Assembly: GCF_029868625.1 (NCBI RefSeq)
Contig: NZ_JARWOJ010000234.1
Coordinates: 1-64,000, forward strand
From: Nocardia neocaledoniensis
GTDB lineage: Bacteria > Actinomycetota > Actinomycetes > Mycobacteriales > Mycobacteriaceae
Direction of reading: 5' to 3'
Length of the DNA stretch: 64,000 nt
Below, one piece after another: positions 31,863 to 40,116 of the stretch. A program made the translations under genes and the position numbers. Below the pieces are notes generated by a model. That model was not told the origin of the DNA and searched no databases. It saw nothing but the letters and a program-made list of their open reading frames with translations. Each line of letters opens with the position of its first letter. Position 1 is the first letter of the stretch.

Positions 31863-33484
31863 CCACCGAACTGATCACCGAAGCCGAGTCCGCCGCGCGG
31901 CAGCGTGCGGGAGCCCAAGCAGGTTTGGCAGAGCGATGGTTGGCGAAGTTGGGCGTCACTCCGGCCTACCGCAAACAGGAACAGCCCGACGACAACGAGC
32001 CGGGACAGGCTCCGTTCAACCCGTTCCTGCCCTTCGAGTCCTTGCCTCCGATTCCCAGCGCGCGGGGCGAGAACCGTCCGTTCGGCGGGTACGCCCACAA
32101 CGTCGACGCGGGTCGGCTGTATGCGGGCACCACCACCCAGGTTCAGGGCCTCTACCCGTTCCCGGCCGCATCCGGTGCCCGCGTCCGGGGCGTCCCCTTC
32201 GGCCGCCACCTGCACACCGCCGAACCAATCGGGCTCGACCCGTCGCAGTGGCTCGTCGACGGTCTGGTCACCAACACGGGCCTCTGGGTGCAGGGCCAGC
32301 CCGGCATCGGCAAGTCCACCTGCTGCAAACGGTTGATGGTCGGCCTCGTCGCGTACGGCTTCGCCGCAGTGATCCCCGGCGACATCAAAGACGAGTACAG
32401 CCCAATCGTGGAGGCACTGGAAGGCAAGGTTTTCCGGATCGGGCGCGGTCTGCACAGCCTCAACCCCCTCGATCTCGGCCCGCTGCGCGGCGCGATTCGC
32501 GCCGCTGTAGGCAGCCAGCGCGAACAGCTGGTCTCTCAGGCCCGCGGCCGGCGTCTGGACCTGCTGGAGTCGCTGATCACCATCGTCGGCGGCCAGGATC
32601 TGACTGCCACCGAGCGCCTGCTGCTGGCGATGGCAGTCGACCAGGCCGACGACGCCAGCGCGCGGAATCATCTCCCCGATCCCACGATCCCGGAGCTCGT
32701 GCACATTCTCGATGAGGCGGGCGCACCGTTGCAGCGCGTGGTCGCGGCGCGAGACGAGTACGAGTACCGCCGCGAGATCCGGGAGCTGCGCAACACCCTG
32801 GTGCTGTTGTGCGAAGGCCCGATCAAGGGCATGTTCGATCGGTCTTCGAGCTTCTCGATCGACGCCGATCTGCCTGCGGTCTCGCTGTCCCTCAAGGCCG
32901 TTGAGGACGACGGTGACGACGTGGTGGCCGCCGCAATGATGTGCGCGTGGGCGTGGTCGGCTGGCCTGATCGAGGGTAAGCAGGCCGCCGGGGAGCGCAG
33001 GAATGTGTTCCAGCCCCAGGACGAGCTGTGGCGCGCGTTGCGCGCGGCGCCGGGTCTGGTGGAGAAATCCGACCGCATGACCCGTCTGAACCGCGCACGA
33101 GGTGTGGTGTCGGCACAGAGCACGCACTCCATCACCGACCTCGAAGCGCTGCCCACCGAAGCCGACCGGGCCAAGGCCAAGGGCATGGTTGCGCGCAACG
33201 CGATCAAAGTCATCGGCGGGCTGGACAACGCCGAAATGGAGCGCCTGCACGCGATCAGCCCGTTCACCTCTGGCGAGAAGGAGTTGGTGACCCGCTGGTC
33301 CGCTCCGCCGACCTGGGTGCCCGGTCAACGTCACCCAGGTCGCGGCAAGTATCTGATCAAGTCCGGCTCCCGCATGGGCCTGCCGGTCCATGTCGACCTG
33401 ACACCGGAAGAACTCGATCTCTACAACACCGACGGCGCTTTCGCCGGACTCAACTCCGACGGACGGAGGAGCCATGCAGCATGA
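31859..33484 (+). CDS. VirB4/TraC-like conjugation ATPase
   Basis: 541 aa. Walker A is GQPGIGKST (146-154) followed by CCKRLMVGLVAYGFAAVIPG and DIKDEYSPI, as in VirB4/TraC motor domains. A long insert of charged helices (~230-300) and an RNVFQPQDELWRALR segment in the place of the usual Walker B/arginine-finger region follow. No N-terminal domain of the classical VirB4 type is present; the preceding gene probably supplies it. It should power pilus or channel assembly and substrate transfer. Confidence 0.85.
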   Translation: MTTELITEAESAARQRAGAQAGLAERWLAKLGVTPAYRKQEQPDDNEPGQAPFNPFLPFESLPPIPSARGENRPFGGYAHNVDAGRLYAGTTTQVQGLYPFPAASGARVRGVPFGRHLHTAEPIGLDPSQWLVDGLVTNTGLWVQGQPGIGKSTCCKRLMVGLVAYGFAAVIPGDIKDEYSPIVEALEGKVFRIGRGLHSLNPLDLGPLRGAIRAAVGSQREQLVSQARGRRLDLLESLITIVGGQDLTATERLLLAMAVDQADDASARNHLPDPTIPELVHILDEAGAPLQRVVAARDEYEYRREIRELRNTLVLLCEGPIKGMFDRSSSFSIDADLPAVSLSLKAVEDDGDDVVAAAMMCAWAWSAGLIEGKQAAGERRNVFQPQDELWRALRAAPGLVEKSDRMTRLNRARGVVSAQSTHSITDLEALPTEADRAKAKGMVARNAIKVIGGLDNAEMERLHAISPFTSGEKELVTRWSAPPTWVPGQRHPGRGKYLIKSGSRMGLPVHVDLTPEELDLYNTDGAFAGLNSDGRRSHAA

Positions 33485-33509
33485 ACGACCGACTCGGGAG
33501 AGGATCGTG

Positions 33510-34247
33510 ATGCGGGACGTCATCTCCGTACAGGACTGGGACCACGATCCGGTCGGCGCTACCTCGGCCATGGTCATCACCGTGACCGACCACGTTGCGG
33601 CGTTGCCGCGACGGTGGTGGGGCCAGGCGTTGGTGTGGAACCCGGAGTTGCCGGGCCCGGCAACTACTTTCCGTTGGGATCTGCTGGCCAGGATCACCGA
33701 TGCCGCCGATGCCGACCGGATCGCTGAAAACCTCTTCTCCGTGGTCCGCGATGAGGCGGCTCTGTACTTCGTCCCGGAAGCCACGCTGCTGACCGCGAAC
33801 CTGTTGCTGGCGGCCGTGCGCGGCCGCCGCAGCCTCACGGATGTGCTCGACTGGATTCACTCCGGTGATCTCAGTGAGCCGTATCAGCTGCTGCACGCGA
33901 ACGGGGAATCCGGTCCGACCGCTGATCTGGATACCTTCGGCGAGACGCCGGCCGGGGAACAGGCTGCAATCTGGGCTGTGGTCCGCCAAGCGATGCTGCC
34001 GCTGGACCACGGCATGATCCTCGCCGCGCTGAGCGCGCAGACCGGTGCGCTTCCCGGCGTCGGGCCGCTGCCGGTGCTCGAGGCGGCGGCACTCACCGCG
34101 CGCCGGGAGGTCTTCGTCGTCGAGGTGCCGGGCACCCGAAGTGCCGGTGCGGCCGCCGCGTTGCGGGCGGAGCTGCTGCTCGCGGCCCAAGAGGCGGGTC
34201 TGGTGGTGCGAGTGGTGAGTGTCGGTCCTCTGCGAAGGGGTGCGTGA
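33510..34247 (+). CDS. Coupling-protein-like accessory without Walker motifs
   Basis: 245 aa from the ATG at 33510 (GGGAGAGG six bases upstream; 33474 is an alternative). Residues ~95-165 (LLTANLLLAAVRGRRSLTDV, LDWIHSGDLSEPYQLLHANG) resemble part of the next gene's product (KNLLSWALLAASLSGRTMRD, DWIDTYSDKPIDILHQHGNR). There is no P-loop. It looks like a duplicated all-alpha part of the coupling ATPase turned into an accessory subunit. Confidence 0.55.
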   Translation: MRDVISVQDWDHDPVGATSAMVITVTDHVAALPRRWWGQALVWNPELPGPATTFRWDLLARITDAADADRIAENLFSVVRDEAALYFVPEATLLTANLLLAAVRGRRSLTDVLDWIHSGDLSEPYQLLHANGESGPTADLDTFGETPAGEQAAIWAVVRQAMLPLDHGMILAALSAQTGALPGVGPLPVLEAAALTARREVFVVEVPGTRSAGAAAALRAELLLAAQEAGLVVRVVSVGPLRRGA

Positions 34248-35971
34248 TGGGTGACTCTGCGCTGGCGTGGGTTTGGATCTCGGTGTTGGTCGTCGGTGGG
34301 ATCTGCTACGGCGTCTACCGCATTCACGAGCAGGGTACGTCGTGGCTGGTTATCGGGCTTGTGGGGGCGCTGTTGTGCCTTTTGCTCGCGGCGCTGGCGT
34401 GGGTGGTGTGGAAGGCATGGCCGAACGAGACGCCGGAGAGGTTGCTGCGCGACAGGAAGCAGATCCCGGACATGATCGGGAAGAAGGCTGCTGAGCGAGG
34501 TGTGGGCCTGCGCGCCTCGATCGAGTCGGCCAAGGGCGTGTCCATGCGGGAGCTGGCGCCGCTGATCGGCCGTCTGAAGGGCAAGTCGGTGTATGCCTCC
34601 TACGAGGACTTCACCATCGTGATGATGGGACCGCGCAGTAACAAGACCTCCGCGGTCGCGGTCCCCCGCATTCTGTCCGCACCCGGGGCGGTGATCGCCA
34701 CGTCGAACAAGCCGGACCTGTGGATTCTGACCGGTGCCCTGCGGAAGGACGTCGGCCCGGTCTACGTCTTCGACCCCAGCCAGATCGCCTACGCCGCCCA
34801 GACGTGGTGGTGGAACATCCTTTCCGGCATCACCACGCTGCGAGACGCCAAGAAGGTCGCCGAGCACTTCATCGAGGAGAACCGCGGCGGCGGGTCCGGA
34901 CAAAACGAGGACCCGTTCTTCGCCCCGACCGGCAAGAACCTGCTGTCCTGGGCGTTGCTGGCCGCATCCCTGAGCGGCCGCACCATGCGTGACGTGCTGG
35001 ATTGGATCGACACGTACTCGGACAAACCGATCGACATCCTGCACCAGCACGGAAACCGCCGTGCGGCCAACGCCTTCGCCGCGGTGCTCGACCTGCCCGC
35101 CGAGACCCGGGGCGGTGTGTTCGGTGAGGCCCAGACCGCGCTGGCCAGCATCCAGGACGAAGAAACGTTGCGCTGGATCACTCCGCCGAACACGTGGGAG
35201 CAGCCGACCACGGAAAAGATCACCGAACTCGATTTGTGGAGCCTGTTCGCCTACGAAGACGGCAAGGCCCCGACGCTGTACCTGATGACCCAGGAGGGTT
35301 CCGGCTCCGCCGGCGCGGTGATCGCGGCGATGGTCGCCAAAATATTCGAACTCGGCGACCTCGCCGCCTCGGCTCATGGCGGCCGGGTCGATCCACCCTT
35401 GACTCTCGTTCTCGACGAGTGCGCCAACATCTGCAAGATCAAACGGTTGCCGAAGCTGGCGTCACACCTGGGGTCGAAGTCGATGTGCGTCACCGCCATT
35501 TTCCAGTCCGAAGCCCAGGTGATCTCGACCTGGGGTGCGGACGACGCGGCCGCCCTGTGGGGCGCATCCACCGTGCGCATCCTCGGTGCCGGATTGCAGG
35601 ACGAACCGTTCTTGCGCAAGATCTCCGGCCTGGTCGGACAGTACAAACCTCGTGAGCGGCGCCGCTCCCATGGTCCCGGGGGTGTTACCACCTCCAACGA
35701 TCGTGGATCGCTGGAGCCGATCATGCCCGTGGAAGAGATCGCCGCGATGAAGAAGCGCAACGCGCTGCTGATCCGGCAGGAATCGCGCCCCGTGCTGATC
35801 GACCTCATCCCCTGGTACACCGAACCGGACAAGGGCGATGTCGAACGAGTCCGCGACGAGGCCACCAAGGAGGTGCAGAACGCCGCGATCGAGCATCTGG
35901 GCCCGGCCAACCCGGTCGCCAAGGCGCTGCGGCGGCGGCTCGACGAGCAGGCGAAAGCGAGTGCGGCGTGA
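34247..35971 (+). CDS. Type IV coupling protein (VirD4/TraG family)
   Basis: 574 aa; ATG overlaps the previous stop. Two N-terminal membrane helices (~5-22 and ~33-56), then the motor: Walker A-like GPRSNKTS (128-135; Arg-Ser-Asn replaces the usual Gly-x-Gly) and Walker B LTLVLDE (385-391) with the all-alpha domain between them. A final motif IMPVEEIAAMKKRNALLI is typical. It recruits the relaxosome or other substrates to the channel and pumps DNA. Confidence 0.9.
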   Translation: MGDSALAWVWISVLVVGGICYGVYRIHEQGTSWLVIGLVGALLCLLLAALAWVVWKAWPNETPERLLRDRKQIPDMIGKKAAERGVGLRASIESAKGVSMRELAPLIGRLKGKSVYASYEDFTIVMMGPRSNKTSAVAVPRILSAPGAVIATSNKPDLWILTGALRKDVGPVYVFDPSQIAYAAQTWWWNILSGITTLRDAKKVAEHFIEENRGGGSGQNEDPFFAPTGKNLLSWALLAASLSGRTMRDVLDWIDTYSDKPIDILHQHGNRRAANAFAAVLDLPAETRGGVFGEAQTALASIQDEETLRWITPPNTWEQPTTEKITELDLWSLFAYEDGKAPTLYLMTQEGSGSAGAVIAAMVAKIFELGDLAASAHGGRVDPPLTLVLDECANICKIKRLPKLASHLGSKSMCVTAIFQSEAQVISTWGADDAAALWGASTVRILGAGLQDEPFLRKISGLVGQYKPRERRRSHGPGGVTTSNDRGSLEPIMPVEEIAAMKKRNALLIRQESRPVLIDLIPWYTEPDKGDVERVRDEATKEVQNAAIEHLGPANPVAKALRRRLDEQAKASAA

Positions 35972-36621
35972 GCACCGAATCGCCGGATGAGCGGGTCGAA
36001 GAACTGCGCAACCAGGTCGCCTCCCTGAGTGAAGCTCTCGTCGAGATGCGCAACCAGCACCGGCTGTTGTCCACGAAGGTGGAGCGGGTCGACGCCACCG
36101 CCGCCCGATCCTCCCAAGGGCTTGACGAGTTCGAGACTGCGCTCGGCGTTCTGGCCGACCGGCTCGCTTCCGCCTCTCCTGGTGAGGCTTCCGGTACGGC
36201 CGCCCCGAGCGACGCTGGCGACGGCGCCGGCGGCACCGCGCCTGCCGCGATCCCCGCCGGGGCCGATCCGGACCAGATCGATATGGACGTGCTGCTGGAA
36301 TGGGTGATCGCCAATATCGGTGAGTGGGCGCAGCGTAAGCTGCCTCGCTCCACCACCAGTTCCGCCAACGGCGCGATCTGCTGGTGCTCGGAGTGGTACG
36401 AGCACCCCGAGGCGGTGACGGTGCTGTGGTCGCTGCGCCGCTCCTGGCTGGAGGCGGTGGTACAGCCAGGCGCCGCCATGGCCGTGTACTTCCGCGACTT
36501 CTTCTACCCTCTGCTGCGCAACCTGACCGACCCGGCGGGGCCGTTCTACGCCTGCACGCCCGACAAGCACGACCCGGAGGCGAAGTTCGTCCCGGTTGTT
36601 CCGGCCAGCTTCAGACCATAA
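35968..36621 (+). CDS. DUF4913-like protein with N-terminal coiled coil
   Basis: 217 aa; GTG start overlapping the coupling-protein stop. Residues ~8-65 form a heptad-rich coiled coil (VEELRNQVASLSEALVEMRN), then an Ala/Gly linker, then a C-terminal domain (~100-217) with ICWCSEWYEHPEAVTVLWSL and a final FYACTPDKHDP, the pattern of the DUF4913 family found on actinobacterial mobile elements. Last gene of the transfer operon; it may be an adaptor between substrate and coupling protein. Confidence 0.7.
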   Translation: MSTESPDERVEELRNQVASLSEALVEMRNQHRLLSTKVERVDATAARSSQGLDEFETALGVLADRLASASPGEASGTAAPSDAGDGAGGTAPAAIPAGADPDQIDMDVLLEWVIANIGEWAQRKLPRSTTSSANGAICWCSEWYEHPEAVTVLWSLRRSWLEAVVQPGAAMAVYFRDFFYPLLRNLTDPAGPFYACTPDKHDPEAKFVPVVPASFRP

Positions 36622-36711
36622 CCCTTGCCGCCCAAGCCACGCCGTCACCTTCGAGCACGGTGGGAGGCACCACTCCCCTCGGCCTTCCACCGCGCCGGCG
36701 ACGGCCTCCTC

Positions 36712-36778
36712 ACGGAGGGAAGGCGCGCGGTGTCCGGACCCCTCCCCAGACCGGACGCCACCCGCGCCTTCCCTCCGT
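36712..36778 (+). terminator. Very long hairpin ending the transfer operon
   Basis: A stem of about 25 bp: ACGGAGGGAAGGCGCG (36712-36727) pairs with 36763-36778 and GGTGTCCGG (36729-36737) with 36751-36759, with one G:T pair and small bulges. The loop is 13 bases (36738-36750). It lies 91 bases after the DUF4913 gene. No clear T-run follows; in actinobacteria such hairpins commonly end operons. Confidence 0.7.
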
Positions 36779-36809
36779 CTCGTTCTACGCCCGCCGCTTT
36801 CCCCCGCCT

Positions 36810-37055
36810 TCAGCGAGGCGATTCGTACGAAGGCTCCTCCGTGCGAGGACGTCCGCGCGTGCGCGGCTCGGGCCAGTGCTCGCCGAGTATCGCGAGGGCG
36901 GCGTCCGGGTCGGCGCGCAGCCATCGCACGCAGGCCCGGAGGTATTCCGTCAATCCCCGCCCGCGAGCGCGGAGGAGCTTCTTCGCGTCGTCGTACTCGT
37001 CGTTCTCAGGACGCCAGGTTCGCTGTGGGGCCTTGTGCGGGTCGCTGGGCGTCAT
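36810..37055 (-). CDS. Ribbon-helix-helix-like repressor, 81 aa
   Basis: Start ATG with GGATGGGG upstream. A short strand (RTWRPE) leads into helices NDEYDDAKKLLRARG and GLTEYLRACVRWLRADPDAA, the ribbon-helix-helix order. The C-terminus is basic and Pro-rich. It is divergent from the MoxR operon, and two TGGGTACCCA palindromes lie between them, so it is probably an autorepressor that also controls MoxR-vWA. Confidence 0.65.
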   Translation of the reverse strand: MTPSDPHKAPQRTWRPENDEYDDAKKLLRARGRGLTEYLRACVRWLRADPDAALAILGEHWPEPRTRGRPRTEEPSYESPR

Positions 37056-37071
37056 CGCCCCATCCTCACTT

Positions 37072-37132
37072 AGTGGGTACCCATTTGTCCAACCTCTGTG
37101 CTAGTGTCGTCCGCATTAAATGGGTACCCATT
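37072..37132. promoter_or_regulatory. Paired TGGGTACCCA operators between RHH and moxR-like genes
   Basis: The perfect 10-bp palindrome occurs at 37074-37083 (within A-G-TGGGTACCCATT) and at 37121-37130 (within the perfect 14-mer AATGGGTACCCATT, 37119-37132). Centres are 47 bases apart, about 4.5 helical turns. The second copy ends just before the AGCGGGGAGAGG ribosome-binding site of the MoxR gene. Between them CTGTGCTAGTGT could hold a -10 element. Confidence 0.7.
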
Positions 37133-37148
37133 AAAGCGGGGAGAGGTC

Positions 37149-38366
37149 ATGAGCGGGAAACAGCAGGTGGAGCACGACTCGTCCGACACGGCGCGCAAGC
37201 TGCGGGCGGTGACCGATGAGTTGTCGGACTTGTTCTACGAGCGTTCCGAAGTTGTGCGCGCGGTGGTCGCAGCGATCCTTGCGGGCAAGCACTCGCTGAT
37301 CCTGGGCCCGCCCGGCACCGCGAAATCCGAATTGGCGCGGGAGTTGACCGGCCGGATCGTCGATGCCCAGCTGTGGGAGATTCTGCTGAGCAAATTCACC
37401 GACCCGAAGAAAATGTTCGGACCGGTCGACGTTGCCGCCCTGACCCAGGGCCGGTACACCCAGCTGTTCGAGGGACGGGCTACGACCTGCCATATCGCGT
37501 TCATGGACGAGATCTTCAAGTGCTCGGTGGGTGCCCTCAACGAGACACTGGCCTTTCTCAATGAACGGCTCTACCACCCCGAATCCGGCGGAGCCCCGAT
37601 CAGCTGCCCGCTGATCTCGGCCATCACCGCCTCCAACGAGCTGCCCAGCGGGGAGGAAAGCGCCGCGATCTACGATCGCCTGCTCGTCCGGCTCGAGGTC
37701 GGCTATCTGACCGATCCGTCGAACTTCGCCGCCCTCATTCGTTCCGCCGTCCAGAGCCCCGCGGCCGCCGCCGCGCCGACCACGGTCACACTTGCGGCGT
37801 TGCAGCAGGCGGTCACGATCGACGTCCCGGCCGTGGCGGTGCCCGACGGAGTGGTCGATACCGTCTGCCAGCTGCGAACCTCGCTGAGGCGACAGTCGCT
37901 CGTGGCGTCGGACCGACGCTGGAAGCAGGCCATTCGCCTTCTCCAGGCATCGGCGTTCCTCGACGACCGCGCCGAGGTCGACGACAATGACCTGCCGATG
38001 CTCACCCACGTGCTGTGGGACTCGGTCGCCGAGCGGCCCACCGTGGAACGTGAGGTACTCGCGCTGGTCAACCCCGACGCGCGGGAGGCGATGGACCTGT
38101 CCGACGCCATTGCCGAGATGGCCGCCCAGCTCGACGCCAAGGCGGGTCAATCGCGAGAGGCGTTGTCGCAGTGGGCGATCAAAGAGGCCAACCACAAACT
38201 CGGCAAGGCGGGCAAGAGGCTCGAGGAGCTGCGTCACAACGCACGTTCCGCAGGCCGGTCCACGGCCACGGTGGACGCGGCGCTGGCCAGGCACAAGGCA
38301 GTCTACGCCCGGGTGATGACCGAAGCGCTCGGCGTGGACGTCAGCACCCTGACCGGCAGCAACTGA
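37149..38366 (+). CDS. MoxR/RavA-type AAA+ ATPase
   Basis: 405 aa; ATG at 37149 with GGGGAGAGG upstream (a start at 37098 would lie inside the operator region). Walker A GPPGTAKS (53-60), Walker B IAFMDEIFK (116-124), then a sensor-1-like ITASNELPSG. The C-terminal helical part contains REALSQWAIKEANHKLGKAG. MoxR proteins act as chaperones with von Willebrand A partners; one is encoded 20 bases downstream. Confidence 0.88.
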   Translation: MSGKQQVEHDSSDTARKLRAVTDELSDLFYERSEVVRAVVAAILAGKHSLILGPPGTAKSELARELTGRIVDAQLWEILLSKFTDPKKMFGPVDVAALTQGRYTQLFEGRATTCHIAFMDEIFKCSVGALNETLAFLNERLYHPESGGAPISCPLISAITASNELPSGEESAAIYDRLLVRLEVGYLTDPSNFAALIRSAVQSPAAAAAPTTVTLAALQQAVTIDVPAVAVPDGVVDTVCQLRTSLRRQSLVASDRRWKQAIRLLQASAFLDDRAEVDDNDLPMLTHVLWDSVAERPTVEREVLALVNPDAREAMDLSDAIAEMAAQLDAKAGQSREALSQWAIKEANHKLGKAGKRLEELRHNARSAGRSTATVDAALARHKAVYARVMTEALGVDVSTLTGSN

Positions 38367-38386
38367 CCGAAGGGGGGATGGTTTCT

Positions 38387-40021
38387 ATGTCCGGCAAGGC
38401 ACTGCGCAAGTTCGCCGATCTGGCCCGCAAGGCAGGCCGGTGGGTCGGCCTGGGCACGTCCGCACCCGCACGGCCCGTCACGGTCGTAGAGGGCGACCGG
38501 TTCGACGCGATGACCTGGACCGAGGTGCGGGATCAAGCCACCGCGCTGGCCGAGGTCGAAGAGGAGCTGTCCCAGCGATTCGACTACGTGCCCGATCTGC
38601 TACGCGATGTGTTCCTCACCGTCTACAAGGCTGATCCCGTCCTGCGCGACCCGGCCGAGGTCGAGCCCACTCGACTACCGAACCACGCCATCGTCTCCGC
38701 CCTGGTCGGCACTCCGGAGTACGCCGATCTTCACCGCGAGACCGTCGGTGACGAGTACGCCGCCGCCATGGCGGTGATCGCCCAGCGCTCGACTCTGGCC
38801 CAGATGCTCGAGCAGTCCCAAGACGCTCAACATGCCGCCGAACAGGCCGCCGCAGCTGAGCAGGAGGCTGCCGAGCGCGCCACAGCAGTCGAAGCCGCGC
38901 TCGATGCCGCCGCCGATCAGGAAGACGGCGACGGCGCGGTCCCCGACCAAGCGGCCGCCGCGGCCGACAACGCGGTAGCCGCAGCGCAAGCCGCCGACGA
39001 TGCGGCCCAGCAGGCCCGCGCACAAGCGGAAGCAGCGGCAGGCGCGCTCGGCACCACACTGCGGGCGGACGCTCGCCAGGCGATGGCCTCCGCCGCCGAA
39101 CAGGCACGCGAGGAGGCAGCGCTGATGGCGGCCTGGGGTCTCGGACCCGGTCAGCTGCAACGGATGTCGTTCGACGAGCGCGCCCGGCTGGCCGAGCGCC
39201 TGCGCGGTGGCAGGCTGGGCAAGTTCACCGACCTCGTCGGCCGGTTCCGGCGCCTGGCCACCGCCGAACGCACCCGCAAGCTCGAACACGTCGCCGGAGA
39301 ACTCGTCGGTATCACTCTGGGCGACGACTTGACGCGGCTGATCCCGTCCGAGACAGCCAATCTCGCGCACCCCGCGTTGCGGGCGGTGTTCGCCGCCCGC
39401 TTCGCCGAGAAGCAGCTGATGCTCTACGAAACCATGGGCGAAGACCACAGCGGCCGCGGTGCGATCATCGCCTGCCTGGATTGCTCGTACTCGATGTGCG
39501 CGCCGCACATCGGGCCGGATGGGCGGATCGCCAGCGCGGAGGCATGGGCGAAAGCCTGCGGGCTCGCGCTGCTCGACCAGGCCCGCGCCGAGGGCCGCGA
39601 TTTCGTCGGCATCCTGTTCTCCTCGGCTGAACAGGTCAGCGTGCACAGATTCCCAGCCGGAGAGGCCCCGCTCGACCAGGTACTCGATTTCGCCGAGACC
39701 TTCTTCTCCGGCGGAACCGATTTCCAAACACCCCTCGGTGCCGCCGTCGACATCCTCGCCGAGCACCACGGCGACGAGGCGGTGCAGGGCGGGGACATCG
39801 TGCTCATCACCGATGGGGAGGCCGAGGTGACAGAAGAGTGGATGCGGACCTGGAAGTCGGCCAAGAGCGAGCTGGACTTCCGACTGTTCGGGGTGGCCAT
39901 CACCGACCCACGCCGCCCGGCCGGCCGTAGCGCCGTGCTGGAAGCGTTGTGTGACAACCTGCGCACCCTCGACGACCTGGCCGACCCGCACCCGGCAGCG
40001 GACCTGTTCCGGGTCATCTGA
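38387..40021 (+). CDS. von Willebrand factor A domain protein (MoxR partner)
   Basis: 544 aa; GGGGGG nine bases before the ATG at 38387 (ATG at 38378 is in frame but too close). N-terminal helical domain, an Ala/Gln/Glu-rich coiled coil (~140-245), then a vWA domain from ~358 with the metal-site motif DCSYS (365-369), SGGTDFQTP and ITDGEAEV. Resembles ViaA-type partners of RavA. Likely forms a complex with the preceding ATPase. Confidence 0.85.
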   Translation: MSGKALRKFADLARKAGRWVGLGTSAPARPVTVVEGDRFDAMTWTEVRDQATALAEVEEELSQRFDYVPDLLRDVFLTVYKADPVLRDPAEVEPTRLPNHAIVSALVGTPEYADLHRETVGDEYAAAMAVIAQRSTLAQMLEQSQDAQHAAEQAAAAEQEAAERATAVEAALDAAADQEDGDGAVPDQAAAAADNAVAAAQAADDAAQQARAQAEAAAGALGTTLRADARQAMASAAEQAREEAALMAAWGLGPGQLQRMSFDERARLAERLRGGRLGKFTDLVGRFRRLATAERTRKLEHVAGELVGITLGDDLTRLIPSETANLAHPALRAVFAARFAEKQLMLYETMGEDHSGRGAIIACLDCSYSMCAPHIGPDGRIASAEAWAKACGLALLDQARAEGRDFVGILFSSAEQVSVHRFPAGEAPLDQVLDFAETFFSGGTDFQTPLGAAVDILAEHHGDEAVQGGDIVLITDGEAEVTEEWMRTWKSAKSELDFRLFGVAITDPRRPAGRSAVLEALCDNLRTLDDLADPHPAADLFRVI

Positions 40022-40070
40022 CCGGAGCACGCTCCCCCACCGCGCCGACTTCATGGGGCCGGTGGGGATG

Positions 40071-40084
40071 AAAACGAACGTTTT
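40071..40084. promoter_or_regulatory. AAAACGAACGTTTT inverted repeat before third module gene
   Basis: Arms AAAACG/CGTTTT as at 1591 and 9661; this copy and the one at 9661 are both followed by GA and an AT-rich stretch. It lies 32 bases upstream of the ATG at 40117 and is well placed as an operator. Confidence 0.5.
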
Positions 40085-40116
40085 GAATAGATTGTGGCTG
40101 ATGAGGAGGCTTCCCA

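Noticed and set aside
31802..33838. Very long minus-strand open frame (678 codons) antisense to the VirB4-like gene
   Set aside because: It mirrors the codon bias of the opposite-strand conjugation genes and spans the junction of two of them; its product shows no family features while the plus-strand genes have clear motifs.
40071..40084. Reading the AAAACGAACGTTTT site as a LexA box
   Set aside because: Actinobacterial LexA sites need GAAC-N4-GTTC; the spacing and the matching copies at 1591 and 9661 do not fit.
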